NCBI RefSeq assembly: GCF_019669965.1
Contig: NZ_AP019781.1
Location: forward strand, 744,001-808,000
Direction of reading: 5' to 3'
DNA length: 64,000 nt
Source: Methanoculleus chikugoensis
Lineage (GTDB): Archaea; Halobacteriota; Methanomicrobia; Methanomicrobiales; Methanoculleaceae
Part shown: positions 25,691-35,225 of the stretch, in pieces
How the letters are laid out: every line of letters starts with the position of its first letter
Numbering within the stretch: the stretch's first letter is position 1
Made by a program: the position numbers and the translations under genes
The notes under the pieces: model-generated
The model's database searches: none
The model's input: the letters and a program-made list of their open reading frames with translations, nothing else
What the model was told of the DNA's origin: nothing

Positions 25691-26638
25691 TCAGATAAAC
25701 CCGAAGGACTTCAGCGTCACTTCGGGGTTGACGGCTCCCACGTGGTAGACCTTGCCCTCGGAGAGCTCGTTGATGACGACCTCGGCCGGGGAGAAGAGCG
25801 AGGTGTCGATCTGGTAGAAGTCGAAGTTGGCTTCCTTGAAGATATCGTAGAACGGCTTCCCGTATCCCTTGGACTTGTTGCTCGGGATCCGATCCAGGTA
25901 GTCCTTGATCTCCGGCGCGTTCATCGTCAGCATGATGCTGCCGTGGTAGATCGTCGCGTCGTTGGTGCAGCCCATCGCCTTCGTGCCGTCCTTCTTGACG
26001 GGCGCAATCGGGGCGTGGCCGATACCCGCGGTGATCTTTCTGGTGTCGAACCCGAGCTCGTTCAGCTTGTAGATCGCGGTCTCGACACAGCGGCCGGCGA
26101 CCTGGATCGAGCCGACGAGGGAGGCCGTGGGGGCGACGACCGCGCAGGTGTTCGCCACGTCCACGTTGCAGGCCTCGGCGATGTTCTCCATCACCGCGGC
26201 GTTCGGGAGGTGGTCGCTCTCAAGACAGATGACCGCGTAATCAAACTCGTCCTCGTACTCGATGACCTCGTAGGTGTGCTTGGGCTTCAGGGAGAGCGCC
26301 CGTGCGGGGCCGCTCCCCATCGCGAAGTACTTGTTGACGCTGATCGTCCAGCCCGCCTTCTGGGCGCCGAGGCACGCAATCGACGGGAAGTCGGTGCTGA
26401 CCTCGATGAACGGCATGGGGAACTCCTTGATCCGGCCCATCGTAATGTCGACCTCGCCGAGCCCGCCCATGCAGATCTCGGTGAACCGCCTCCCAGTCAG
26501 GTACCCGCCCGAAGTGCTGACGCCGCAGTCAACAATGCGTGCGCCGTTGTCGAGCTCGTGCGGGGCGGCATTGAACTCCTCGGCGTATTCGAAGAGTTCC
26601 TCAAAAATATCCAGTGCCAGTTCGTTCACGCTGAGCAT
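25691..26638 (-). CDS. mch: Methenyltetrahydromethanopterin cyclohydrolase
   Basis: Mch converts formyl-H4MPT to methenyl-H4MPT in CO2 reduction to methane, so its presence marks a methanogenic (or methanotrophic) archaeon. The 315-residue protein begins MLSVNELALDIFEEL, has CGVSTSGGYLTGRRF, GSGPARALSLKP, CLESDHLPN and HAPIAPVKKDGTKAMGCTND. An in-frame upstream ATG adds eight residues, but the start at 26638 has GAGGT about 8-10 nt upstream and matches the family start. It follows orc1/cdc6 by 49 nt in the same direction and may be co-transcribed with it. Confidence 0.95.
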   Translation of the reverse strand: MLSVNELALDIFEELFEYAEEFNAAPHELDNGARIVDCGVSTSGGYLTGRRFTEICMGGLGEVDITMGRIKEFPMPFIEVSTDFPSIACLGAQKAGWTISVNKYFAMGSGPARALSLKPKHTYEVIEYEDEFDYAVICLESDHLPNAAVMENIAEACNVDVANTCAVVAPTASLVGSIQVAGRCVETAIYKLNELGFDTRKITAGIGHAPIAPVKKDGTKAMGCTNDATIYHGSIMLTMNAPEIKDYLDRIPSNKSKGYGKPFYDIFKEANFDFYQIDTSLFSPAEVVINELSEGKVYHVGAVNPEVTLKSFGFI

Positions 26639-26687
26639 GTGGAAAACCTCATCAGAGTACAAACGGTGGGGGAACAGATAAGGATTA

Positions 26688-27833
26688 TCAAATCGATTGC
26701 TCCTGCCCCAGGTGTTCCAGCACGCGCCCGGGATCGTACCGGAGACTGATCAGCCGTGTTCGCCCCCTTCCCTGGCGGTAGTGGAGGTTCAAGAGCCGCA
26801 TCGCATCGAACTTCTGGATGATCTCGTAGAACTTGGTGTAACTGACCCCGCCCACCTGCTCTTTGACGAACCGGTAGACGTCGCCGGCGTTCATCTCCTT
26901 ATCGTCGCGGGCCGACATATCCGCGATCCTGGCCAGCACCTCCCGCTCCTCGGCCTTGAGCGCCCGGAGCGAGAACGCAAGGTGGAGGTACCGGGAGACC
27001 TCGTATGCCTTGCAGACATCCCCCCGCTCGACCGACCGGCGTGCCTCCCGCTCGGCGTTCAGGGCCGCACGCTTCAGGAGATCGATACCGACGCGGAGGT
27101 CGCCGCTCTTCATCGTCTGCTCCACCACGAGATCCAGCATATCGGGCCGGAGGACGTTCGGGTAGAGACCCTGCAGGACACGCTCCTCGAGGATGCCGTG
27201 GATCTCCTCCGCTGAGTAGGGGGGGAAGTAGATCTCGGTCGGGCGGAAGACCGATGCCACCCGTGCGTCGACCTCGGTCTGCAGGGTGACGGACATGTCG
27301 CTGACGATGGCGACGACCCCGATCCGGACGCCCGGGTAGGCCTCGTGCGAGCGCAGCAGGGGATAGAGCACCTGGTTGATCTCGTTCTCGTAGAGGAGGT
27401 AGTTCGCGTCGTCGAGCGCCACGAGGAGCACCTGCTCTTCGCGCTGCAGCACTTTCGCTATGGCGTCGAAGACCTGCTTGAACGACGTGCCCGACGGCGG
27501 CGGCGGGTGCCCGGTGACGCGGCGGTAGATCTGCGAGAAGATAGCGAACTTGGTGTTGTCGATCTGGCAGTTGATGTAGACGGGGACGAGCTTCTTCGTA
27601 GCCTCTTCGATCTCGGCAAAGACCTTTTTGACGCTCGTCGTCTTCCCGGTTCCCGGGAGGCCGCGGCAGATGGTGTTGAGCGGCCTCGCCCCCCGCAGCC
27701 CGGGCTTGACCTGAAACGCGAGTTCCCGGATCTGGGCGTCACGGTGGTTGAACTGCTCGGGGACGTAATCGATCTCGAAGACCTCGGGATCCCGAAAAAG
27801 CGTCTCGTCCCACATGAGCAGGTTCTTCTTCAT
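26688..27833 (-). CDS. cdc6: Orc1/Cdc6-type replication initiator
   Basis: Orc1/Cdc6 binds origin recognition boxes and loads the MCM helicase. The 381-residue AAA+ protein has Walker A RGLPGTGKTTS, Walker B LLVALDDANYL, sensor 1 in VAIVSDMS, an Arg finger in RVASVFRP and sensor 2 in KSGDLRVGIDLLKRAA, then a C-terminal winged helix (YRFVKEQVGGVSYTKFYEII). Walker B has DD rather than the usual DE, as in the Orc paralogues of some euryarchaea, which may affect ATP turnover. A TATA box 28 nt before the ATG suggests leaderless transcription. Confidence 0.92.
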   Translation of the reverse strand: MKKNLLMWDETLFRDPEVFEIDYVPEQFNHRDAQIRELAFQVKPGLRGARPLNTICRGLPGTGKTTSVKKVFAEIEEATKKLVPVYINCQIDNTKFAIFSQIYRRVTGHPPPPSGTSFKQVFDAIAKVLQREEQVLLVALDDANYLLYENEINQVLYPLLRSHEAYPGVRIGVVAIVSDMSVTLQTEVDARVASVFRPTEIYFPPYSAEEIHGILEERVLQGLYPNVLRPDMLDLVVEQTMKSGDLRVGIDLLKRAALNAEREARRSVERGDVCKAYEVSRYLHLAFSLRALKAEEREVLARIADMSARDDKEMNAGDVYRFVKEQVGGVSYTKFYEIIQKFDAMRLLNLHYRQGRGRTRLISLRYDPGRVLEHLGQEQSI

Positions 27834-27855
27834 TATACAATCCTCGGGTACGGTA

Positions 27856-27866
27856 GTATTTATATC
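27856..27866 (-). promoter_or_regulatory. TATA box of orc1/cdc6
   Basis: GATATAAATAC on the minus strand, centred 28 nt before the ATG; implies a leaderless mRNA start. Confidence 0.6.
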
Positions 27867-27907
27867 CTCCAGGTTGGTTTCTCCTCATCGCGCGGATCCT
27901 GCAGGAA

Positions 27908-28501
27908 TTAAGGCTGTTCCATGCACTTCTTGCAGAGCGTTTTGCTCATGAAGAGTTGAGAGAGTTTTGCCTGCGATTTCGTCACTTCCGCCCCGCAGAC
28001 CTCGCAGACATCCCCCGCCGGAACCCCGGACGGTTTCGCCGGAACCGGTTCCTGCTGCGGCGGTGCCGCCTCCGGCTGTACGGGGGGCTTCTCCTCCGGC
28101 TTCTCGGGCGGTCTCGGCACCCGGGGCGGCTCCGGGTGCTCCGGTGCCGGCGGAATCGCCGCCTCGATGACCTCGGGCGTCGGGCAGGCTCTCTTCTCCT
28201 CCTCCCGGGCAGCCGGTTCCGCCACCGTCACCGGGGCTGCCGGCTCAGGCGCCTTCTTCTCCGGGAGAGGTGCCTCTCGGACCGCGGGCCTTGCCGCGAG
28301 AACGCGGCGACGGTATGCATCCACGCGCTCGGCGGTTGCCTGATCGCCGCGCCCGAGCCGGGCAAGGATCCCGTCGAGGAATGTGATAAGGTCGTCCACA
28401 TCCTCGTGGGTCTCTACATCTCCCTCGACCTCGAGGCGGAGATTTTCGTAGTTCTCGAGGTTGATGGTGATCCCGATGGTGACTTCCTTCTTGCTGGACA
28501 T
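27908..28501 (-). CDS. Proline-rich protein with C-terminal zinc finger
   Basis: The 197-residue protein has three parts. The N-terminal 75 residues are conserved-looking and acidic (KKEVTIGITINLENYENLRL and DDLITFLDGILARLG). A long Pro/Glu/Ala linker follows (about residues 80-160). A C-terminal zinc finger closes it: CEVCGAEV about 20 residues before LCKKC. I do not recognise a named family. The start ATG at 28501 lies 29 nt downstream of a TATA box (TTGTATATAAAG on the minus strand), so a leaderless mRNA is likely. It stands 74 nt upstream of orc1/cdc6, in the same direction but with a separate promoter between them. A nucleic-acid-binding role is plausible from the zinc finger only. Confidence 0.72.
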   Translation of the reverse strand: MSSKKEVTIGITINLENYENLRLEVEGDVETHEDVDDLITFLDGILARLGRGDQATAERVDAYRRRVLAARPAVREAPLPEKKAPEPAAPVTVAEPAAREEEKRACPTPEVIEAAIPPAPEHPEPPRVPRPPEKPEEKPPVQPEAAPPQQEPVPAKPSGVPAGDVCEVCGAEVTKSQAKLSQLFMSKTLCKKCMEQP

Positions 28502-28824
28502 ATTTCCCGAATAATATTGTATCTCTTTATATACAATTCCACCGGCGACCCGCATCGCCCCGCCGAACGGCTGGTCCGGCCGCATTTCTCCGCCCCGGCA
28601 CCGGGGGCGATCCGGGCCGGCAGTCGGCGGCACGATGAAGACAGGTGGCTGTCCCGGGTATCCGGGACGGTTCCGACCGCCGCCCGCGTGGGTGCCGGAA
28701 CCCCTGTGTATGATGGCGTATGGCTATTTCTTCGCGCATGAATTTTTATATCTCTGCTGCTATATCGGGGTGAAGTTTCCGACACCTCTACCCGGTAGCC
28801 CGTACGATATGATCGAGGAGCGTG
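28502..28824. other. Promoter-bearing intergenic region between divergent genes
   Basis: No gene. It holds the minus-strand TATA (28526-28537), GC-rich imperfect repeats of CCGGG/CCCGG, and a + strand TATA (AATTTTTATA, 28741-28750) with GAGGAG just before the first beta-helix gene. Confidence 0.55.
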
Positions 28825-30378
28825 ATGACTACCCGCCTGCGTCAAAAAGCGTCAGATCCATCCCGGCCACGCCCACCCGCCGCGGACCTGCCGGTCGTTC
28901 TCCTGGTCGGCGTAGTTGTCGGGCTTCTGCTCGTCCAGGGTGTTGCCGCCACGCCCGCGGCGCCGATCGTTGTGGCGGCGAGCGACAGCAGCGCTGCAGC
29001 GGATGCGCACTACGTCTGCGACGGCCTCGACGACCAGGTGGAGATCCAGGCGGCGCTCGATGCGCTGCCGCCGGGCGGCACGGTCGTCCTCTCGGACGGC
29101 ACGTTCAACTGTTCGGGCAGCCTCATCCCCGCCGCCGGAGCGACGCTTCTCGGGCAGGGGCCGGAGAATACGTCCCTCGAGTTCAGCCGGAACGGCCTCC
29201 TTAACGTCTCGGAGGAGAGCGTCACCCTGGATGGATTTCACATCCGGGGCTCGGGCTACGTGAATGCGAGTACGGATACGACCCTCGACCTCACCCGGTG
29301 GCACGGGGTGCTCACCGTCTACGCGAGCCATGCCCGGGTGTACAACGTCACGGGCACGGCGGACGCGAGCATCCAGGCGGTCTTCCTCCTCCTGCACAAC
29401 CCGAACGTCTACGCCCCCGTCCTCGAAGACGTCGAGTTCGCCGACTGCCGGGCCGCGGATACCGGGACCTACGGGTTCCTCCACAACGCCTGGGGGACTG
29501 AGAACACGACGATCAAAAACGTCCGGTACGTGAACTGCTCCGCCATCAACTGCGGGAGCAACGGTGCGTTCAACCAGTGGGTGACCGGGTTCAACTTCGC
29601 GGAGTTGAACGATATCGAGGGTCTCCGGGTGGCGGACTGCCTCGCGGAGGGCAACCTGGAGTCCGGGTTCCACTTCGAGTGGGACTCGGAGAAGCGCGAC
29701 TGCGTCTTCACCGACTGCGTGAGCCGCAACAACGGCCGGAAACCCTATCCCGACGACTACCTGGTGGGCGACCCCGACTTCTTCGGCGCTGGCTTCTACC
29801 TCCCGGGAGGGGAAGTGGCGCTGGTGAACTGCCGGGCAGAGGGGAACGGTGCGTTCGGGTTCTTCGTCATCAACCCGGAGGGCATGCTCCTCTACAACTG
29901 CACCGAGAGCGAGACCGGCCGTAACTCGACCGCCGGCACCTCCGCGAAACCCATCTCCTACTGCATCCTCCAATCCCTGCCTGTCTCGAAGAGCCCGTCC
30001 ATCGTGATGGATCACTGCCGGAGCCTCGACTCGTACGGCTGGGGCCTCTTTGTCTGCGGCACGGAGAACGCGCTCATCAGGAACTTCACCATGACCGATC
30101 CGGCGGGTATCAACGGTGTAGGGGCGATGCTCGGGTGCCCGTCCGGCGAACTCCCGGTGAACTCGACGATCGATGCGGGCATCTCCGACTCGGTCATCGA
30201 TATCTCCGCGTCGGGCGACCGGCCGCAGACGCTGGTCTCCATCGTCAACAACAGAAACGTCGCGTACTCCGGGACGATCGTCTCCGATGCTCCCCGCCCG
30301 GTGGCGGTCGAGTGGAACCTGGAAGGGGGTGTGGACCTGACGGGTCTCAAGGTGCTGCCGGCCGGCGGTGCGGCATAG
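28825..30378 (+). CDS. Secreted right-handed beta-helix surface protein (paralogue 1)
   Basis: This 517-residue protein starts at ATG 28825 with GAGGAG 4 nt upstream. A transmembrane/signal segment (LPVVLLVGVVVGLLLVQGVAAT) is followed by the family N-terminal module VVAASDSSAAADAHYVCDG and EIQAALDALPPGGTVVLSDG, then a parallel beta-helix with repeated short strands and Asn/Cys ladders (NCSAINCGSNGAF, DCVSRNNGRKP, NCRAEGNGAFGFF). The fold belongs with pectate-lyase-like and carbohydrate-active beta helices; no catalytic residues can be assigned. Of the four paralogues this is the most diverged in its C-terminal half and lacks THYFGCGYYAP. It stands at the edge of the glycan gene region. Confidence 0.8.
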   Translation: MTTRLRQKASDPSRPRPPAADLPVVLLVGVVVGLLLVQGVAATPAAPIVVAASDSSAAADAHYVCDGLDDQVEIQAALDALPPGGTVVLSDGTFNCSGSLIPAAGATLLGQGPENTSLEFSRNGLLNVSEESVTLDGFHIRGSGYVNASTDTTLDLTRWHGVLTVYASHARVYNVTGTADASIQAVFLLLHNPNVYAPVLEDVEFADCRAADTGTYGFLHNAWGTENTTIKNVRYVNCSAINCGSNGAFNQWVTGFNFAELNDIEGLRVADCLAEGNLESGFHFEWDSEKRDCVFTDCVSRNNGRKPYPDDYLVGDPDFFGAGFYLPGGEVALVNCRAEGNGAFGFFVINPEGMLLYNCTESETGRNSTAGTSAKPISYCILQSLPVSKSPSIVMDHCRSLDSYGWGLFVCGTENALIRNFTMTDPAGINGVGAMLGCPSGELPVNSTIDAGISDSVIDISASGDRPQTLVSIVNNRNVAYSGTIVSDAPRPVAVEWNLEGGVDLTGLKVLPAGGAA

Positions 30379-30607
30379 GTCCCCGGGGCGCCCGTGGTGC
30401 GGAAGGTTTCATGCGTAAATCCCTCGACCTCCAGAGTCGGCCGTTTCCTTTCCGGAATCCCCGGCGGAACCCTCCGGTGAGGACGGGCCGGCTAAACCCT
30501 TAAATGGTACTTCCGTGCCATAGGGGTTGATCCGGGGCGGAAGGTGTCGCCGGGCTCTCGCGGCTCCGCACGACCCCGGGTAGCAGCAATAACGGACGGG
30601 TACTTTC

Positions 30608-32260
30608 ATGTCGGCAGGACTGCAGTTGGGGACGAGAGAACGGCGCATCCTCATCGCCGTCGCGATCATACTCACGGTGATCGTTGCCGCCGTGCTGATC
30701 ATGCACTTTTACCCTCCGGTGCCGGTGCCCCCTCCCCCTCCCCCTCCCCCGATCACCCCCATCCCCACGACGCCGGCGGTGCCCCCGGAAGTTGCCGGGC
30801 CGACGATCGTCGTTGCGGCAGGCGACAGCAGCGCTGCAGCGAAGGCCCGGGCCGACATCGTCTGCGACGGCACCGACGACCAGGCGGAGATCCAGGCGGC
30901 GTTCGATGCACTATCCTCGGGCGGCACGGTCGCTCTCCTCGAAGGCACGTTCAACTGCGCTGGGAACATCTACCCGGGCGCGAAGACCATGCTTCGCGGG
31001 GAGGGGGCGGATGCGACGTTCATCGAGTTCACCGATAACGGGCGGCTCCTCGTCTCCCGCGAGTCCGTCACGCTCTACAACTTCCACGTCAGGGGCACCG
31101 GATACCCGAAGACCGAGCCCGATCTCTGGCTCGGCGTGGTCACCATCTATGCGAGCCACGCGAAGGTCCTCGCTGTCGAGGGGACCGCCGATGCCACCAC
31201 CCAGGCGGTCTTCCTCCTGCTGCACGACCCGGACGTCTACGCTCCTCCCCTCGAGGACGTCGAGTTCGTCAACTGCAAGGCCGCGGACACCGGGACCTAC
31301 GGGTTCCTCCACAACGCCTGGGGGTCGACGAACAGGGTGATCAAGAACGTTCGCTACGAGAACTGTCAGGCGATCAACTGCGGGAGCGACGGGGCGTTCA
31401 ACCCCTGGGTGACCGGGTTCGACTTTGCGGAGCTCAACGACATCGAAGGTCTCCGGGTGACGAACTGCCTCGCTGAGGGTAACCTGGAGTCCGGGTTCCA
31501 CTTCGAGTGGGATCCCGAGAAGCGCGACTGCATCCTCACAAACTGCATCAGCAGGAACAACGGGCAGAAAGCCTACCCGACAAAGGCCTACCGCGAGGAC
31601 GACCGATCCACGCACTACTTCGGGTGCGGCTACTACGCGCCCCGCGGTGACGTCACCTTCATCAGCTGCTACTCCGAGGGGAACAGCCGGTATGGGTTCT
31701 ACGCGACGAACGGCGGCAAACTCTACAACTGTGTCGACCGGAATGTCGGAGCCGGGAAGACCGATTACCGGATCGTGGAGCCTGCATCGTTCTACGCCGC
31801 CCCGACACGATCGATAGCCCCGTCCCTCGTGCTTGAGAACTGTTCGAGCATCGACTCGTACGGCTACGGCCTTCATATCGACCTCGCAAGCGATGTCCTG
31901 ATCAAGAACTTCTCCCTGGAGAATCCGGCCGGGATCGATGGAAAGGCGACGAACCTCGGAGGATCGCAGGGGGGGCCGCTGTCTAACTCCGTGGTCAACA
32001 TCTATGCATCGGGCGACAGGGCGGAGACGCTGATATGGGCAAGGAACAACGAGAACGTCGAGTATTCGGGCAGGATCGTCTCGCAATCGGCAAAACCGTT
32101 CGTGATCGAGGGCGATCGCACGCAGAACGTCCGGATCAGGGATATGGAGATCGTCTCCGCGAACCTCGCACCGTTCACCAACGGCGTCATCCTCACGAAT
32201 ACGGTTCCTGCCGGTGCGGTGACGTTTGAGAACGTGGCGGTCACCTCGGGCTCGCTCTGA
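30608..32260 (+). CDS. Membrane-anchored right-handed beta-helix protein (paralogue 2)
   Basis: The protein has 550 residues. Unlike its relatives it has an N-terminal transmembrane anchor rather than a cleavable-looking signal (RRILIAVAIILTVIVAAVLI) and a Pro-rich stalk (PPVPVPPPPPPPPITPIP). The beta-helix body repeats the family blocks TIVVAAGDSSAAAKARADIV, DTGTYGFLHNAWG, NCQAINCGSDGAF, LESGFHFEWDPEK, THYFGCGYYAPRGD and TNGGKLYNCVDR. It ends in plain beta-helix coils with no dockerin or sorting tail. A likely TATA (CTTAAATGG near 30498) lies 105 nt upstream. Probably a surface-tethered glycan-binding or -modifying protein. Confidence 0.8.
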   Translation: MSAGLQLGTRERRILIAVAIILTVIVAAVLIMHFYPPVPVPPPPPPPPITPIPTTPAVPPEVAGPTIVVAAGDSSAAAKARADIVCDGTDDQAEIQAAFDALSSGGTVALLEGTFNCAGNIYPGAKTMLRGEGADATFIEFTDNGRLLVSRESVTLYNFHVRGTGYPKTEPDLWLGVVTIYASHAKVLAVEGTADATTQAVFLLLHDPDVYAPPLEDVEFVNCKAADTGTYGFLHNAWGSTNRVIKNVRYENCQAINCGSDGAFNPWVTGFDFAELNDIEGLRVTNCLAEGNLESGFHFEWDPEKRDCILTNCISRNNGQKAYPTKAYREDDRSTHYFGCGYYAPRGDVTFISCYSEGNSRYGFYATNGGKLYNCVDRNVGAGKTDYRIVEPASFYAAPTRSIAPSLVLENCSSIDSYGYGLHIDLASDVLIKNFSLENPAGIDGKATNLGGSQGGPLSNSVVNIYASGDRAETLIWARNNENVEYSGRIVSQSAKPFVIEGDRTQNVRIRDMEIVSANLAPFTNGVILTNTVPAGAVTFENVAVTSGSL

Positions 32261-32660
32261 CTGCCCGTACGTCCCCGGGATCACCGGTGCCGTTTCCGGC
32301 CGGGGTGCGGCAGGGGGTAGTTGCCGCCGCGGTCGGCCGGGTGCGGGGTGTCGCACAATTCCGCGAGTTTTATACTAGTTGCCGTATTATATTGAGTATT
32401 CTGCCCCCGTTCACCCGTCCGGAATACCCCCGAGGATCCCCGGTCGAGGCGCGTATTCTGTGGGCGTATGCGCTAAATTTCGAATTTGTATATATTCTTT
32501 TTTGTCGGGGCACAAATTCCCAAAATGATGGAAATTATCGATTATGCCGTTAATGGCTGGTTATTTTAAAATTCAAATCTTTTAAATCAGCCCATTTTAT
32601 TTAAAAAACCTTTTAAAATACGGCTATCAGATAATGGAGTATCTCCCAAGAGGTGAGATA
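32261..32660. other. A/T-rich leader region upstream of the dockerin protein
   Basis: No gene. The first 190 nt are GC-rich; from about 32460 the sequence becomes very A/T-rich with several TATA-like tracts (GAATTTGTATATATTC, TTTTATTTAAAAAACC). Transcription of the dockerin protein gene probably starts here. Confidence 0.5.
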
Positions 32661-35225
32661 ATGCGAGATAGACGGACAACGAAGCTTCTTATTGCAGTGT
32701 TCCTGATTGTCGGGCTCATCCCGATTGTCGGGGCGCTCGAAGCGACTCCCACCACGATTGTCGCGGCAAGCGACAGCAGTGCGGCCGATAAAGCGGCGGC
32801 TGCCTATGTCTGTGATGGGGTCAACGATCACGTGGAGATCCAGGCAGCACTGAATGCCCTGCCGTCATCCGGCGGTGTTGTCCTCCTCTCCAGTGGTACT
32901 TACAACTGCGCAGGGATCATTTCTCCTAAAGCAGGCTCCACCCTCAAGGGGGAAGGTGAATCGGAGACGAACCTTGTCTTCACCCGCGACGGGCGGATCA
33001 ACGTCGACCGCGAGTCCGTCACGCTGGACGGGTTCCACATCAAGGGAACCGGCTACAGCAGCGGCGTCAAGTGGCTCGGCGTGGTGAACATCCGTGCAAG
33101 CCACGCGAAGATCCACAACATCGCGGGAACGGCGGATGCGAGCATCCAGGCGGTCTACCTCCTGATCCACGATCCTACCGTGTATGCCCCGACCCTTGAA
33201 GACGTCGAGTTCGTCAACTGCAGGGCCGTGGACACCGGGACCTACGGGTTCCTCCACAACGCCTGGGGGACGACGAACAAGGTGATCAAGAACGTTCGCT
33301 ACGAGAACTGCCAGGCAATCAACTGCGGCAAGTTCGGAGCGTTCAACCCCTGGGTGACCGGGTTCAACTTTGCGGAGCTCAACGACATGGACGGCCTTCG
33401 CGTGAAGGACTGCTATGCGGAGGGCACTCTCGAGTCCGGGTTCCACTTCGAGTTCGACCCGAAGGTGACGAACGCCGTCCTCGAGAACTGCACGAGCAAC
33501 AACAACGGGCAGAAACCCTTCCCGACGCGGGCCTACCAGCAGAACGACATGTCGACCCACTACTTCGGGTGCGGCTACTACGCCCCGAACTGTGACGTGA
33601 CGTTCATCAACTGCGTCGCGGAGGGCAACTCCATGAACGGGTTCTACACGACGAACGGCGGCAAGCTCTACAACTGTGTCGAGAAGGACACCGGTGCCGG
33701 GAGAACCGACTTCTCCTACCGGGTGCCTGCCGGCTACTACAGCATCCCGAGCCGCTCGGTCAACCCTTCTACCGTGATGGAGAACTGCACGAGCATCAAC
33801 ACGAACGGCTACGGCCTCCAGGTCGACCTCGCGAACAACGTGAAGATCCGGAACTTCCACCTGATCGACCCGATCGGGTACAAGGGCAAGGGCTCGAGCC
33901 TCGGCGGCACGAACGGCCAGTTCGATAACTCCGAGGTGAGCATCTATGCGTCCGGCAACCGCGTGGAGACGCTTGTCTGGGCGAAGGAGAACGTTAACAC
34001 CGTCTTCTCCGGTCAGATCGTCTCCGATGCGGCAAAACCGTTCGTGATCGAGGGTTACAGGACCCAGAACGTCCTCGTGAAGGAGATGGAGATCGTCTCA
34101 AAGACCCTCCCCGCCGGTTCCCCCGGCGTGACCGTCGTGAGCACGGTTCCGGCAGGTCAGGCGACCCTCCAGAACGTGAAGGTGACGTCCACCGGCTCGC
34201 CGGCACCGACCCCGACCGTCCCCACCACGCCGGCTCCCTCCGGGAAGCCGGATCTTGTGGTGACCGACATCGCCTGGACGCCGGCAAACCCCGCCTCCGG
34301 GGATGCGGTGACGCTGAAAGCAACGATCAAGAACCAGGGCGACGCCCCCACGCCTGCGGGCACCCGGCACGGCGTCCTCTTCACGTTCGATGACGGTGCC
34401 GCCGGTGCAGGGGTCTGGTCCGACGCCCACACGGCATCGATCGCCCCCGGCTCCTGGGTCACCGTGACCGCGAACGGCGGTTCGGCCGGTGCAACCTGGA
34501 CGGCCGTCGAGGGTACGCACACCGTGAAGGCCGCCGTCGACGACGTCAACCGGATTGCTGAGTCGAACGATGCCAACAACGTTCGCACCGAACAGATCGC
34601 GGTCGCGAAGGCCGCGTCGGGGTCCACCCCGACCCCCACCCCCACCACGCCGGCCCCCTCCGGGAAGCCGGACCTTGTGGTGACCGACATCGCCTGGACG
34701 CCGGCAAACCCCGCTACCGGGGATGCGGTGACGCTCAAGGCCACGATCAAGAACCAGGGTACCGCCGCGACGCCTGCGGGCACCAAGCACGGCGTCCTCT
34801 TCACGTTCGATGACGGCGCGGCAGGCCCCGGCGTCTGGTCGGACACCCACGCTACGGCCATCGCTCCCGGTGCATCGGTTACCCTGACCGCGAACGGCGG
34901 CTCGGCCGGTGCAACCTGGAAGGCCATGGTGGGCACGCACACCGTGAAGGCCACCGTCGACGACGTCAACCGGATCGCCGAGAGCGATGAGACCAACAAT
35001 GTCATGAGCAAAGAGATTGTCGTTGGAAGTCTGCCGGTTCCCGTCAGGGGCGACCTTAACGGAGACGGCAACGTCGATTGGGTCGACGTGACGATCGCTG
35101 CCGAGATGGCGCAGAAAACAACGCCGTCCGACCCGGCTGCCGACGTTAATGGAGACGGCACCGTGGACTGGAAGGATGTTGCCCTGATCGCCGACTTCTT
35201 CTTCGGCAGGACCTCTTCTCTCTAA
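32661..35225 (+). CDS. Secreted beta-helix protein with two CARDB domains and a type I dockerin (paralogue 3)
   Basis: The 854-residue protein starts at ATG 32661 with AGGTGA 4 nt upstream; an upstream in-frame ATG would precede the signal peptide (LLIAVFLIVGLIPIVGA) needlessly. The order is signal peptide; beta-helix (about residues 20-505) with the family blocks; Pro/Thr linker; CARDB 1 (KPDLVVTDIAWTPANPASGD onward); PTPTPTTPAP linker; CARDB 2 at 140-residue offset; then a dockerin with two calcium loops DLNGDGNVDWVD and DVNGDGTVDWKD. Dockerins bind cohesins, so the protein may be assembled onto a surface scaffold encoded elsewhere. No cohesin is visible in this window. Confidence 0.88.
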   Translation: MRDRRTTKLLIAVFLIVGLIPIVGALEATPTTIVAASDSSAADKAAAAYVCDGVNDHVEIQAALNALPSSGGVVLLSSGTYNCAGIISPKAGSTLKGEGESETNLVFTRDGRINVDRESVTLDGFHIKGTGYSSGVKWLGVVNIRASHAKIHNIAGTADASIQAVYLLIHDPTVYAPTLEDVEFVNCRAVDTGTYGFLHNAWGTTNKVIKNVRYENCQAINCGKFGAFNPWVTGFNFAELNDMDGLRVKDCYAEGTLESGFHFEFDPKVTNAVLENCTSNNNGQKPFPTRAYQQNDMSTHYFGCGYYAPNCDVTFINCVAEGNSMNGFYTTNGGKLYNCVEKDTGAGRTDFSYRVPAGYYSIPSRSVNPSTVMENCTSINTNGYGLQVDLANNVKIRNFHLIDPIGYKGKGSSLGGTNGQFDNSEVSIYASGNRVETLVWAKENVNTVFSGQIVSDAAKPFVIEGYRTQNVLVKEMEIVSKTLPAGSPGVTVVSTVPAGQATLQNVKVTSTGSPAPTPTVPTTPAPSGKPDLVVTDIAWTPANPASGDAVTLKATIKNQGDAPTPAGTRHGVLFTFDDGAAGAGVWSDAHTASIAPGSWVTVTANGGSAGATWTAVEGTHTVKAAVDDVNRIAESNDANNVRTEQIAVAKAASGSTPTPTPTTPAPSGKPDLVVTDIAWTPANPATGDAVTLKATIKNQGTAATPAGTKHGVLFTFDDGAAGPGVWSDTHATAIAPGASVTLTANGGSAGATWKAMVGTHTVKATVDDVNRIAESDETNNVMSKEIVVGSLPVPVRGDLNGDGNVDWVDVTIAAEMAQKTTPSDPAADVNGDGTVDWKDVALIADFFFGRTSSL
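34220..35025 (+). repeat. Two tandem CARDB-encoding repeats (420-bp offset)
   Basis: Units at about 34220-34605 and 34640-35025 are highly similar in DNA, including long identical stretches such as CGCCTGGACGCCGGCAAACC. The offset of 420 bp equals 140 codons, so the reading frame is kept. This indicates recent internal duplication or gene conversion. Confidence 0.85.
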
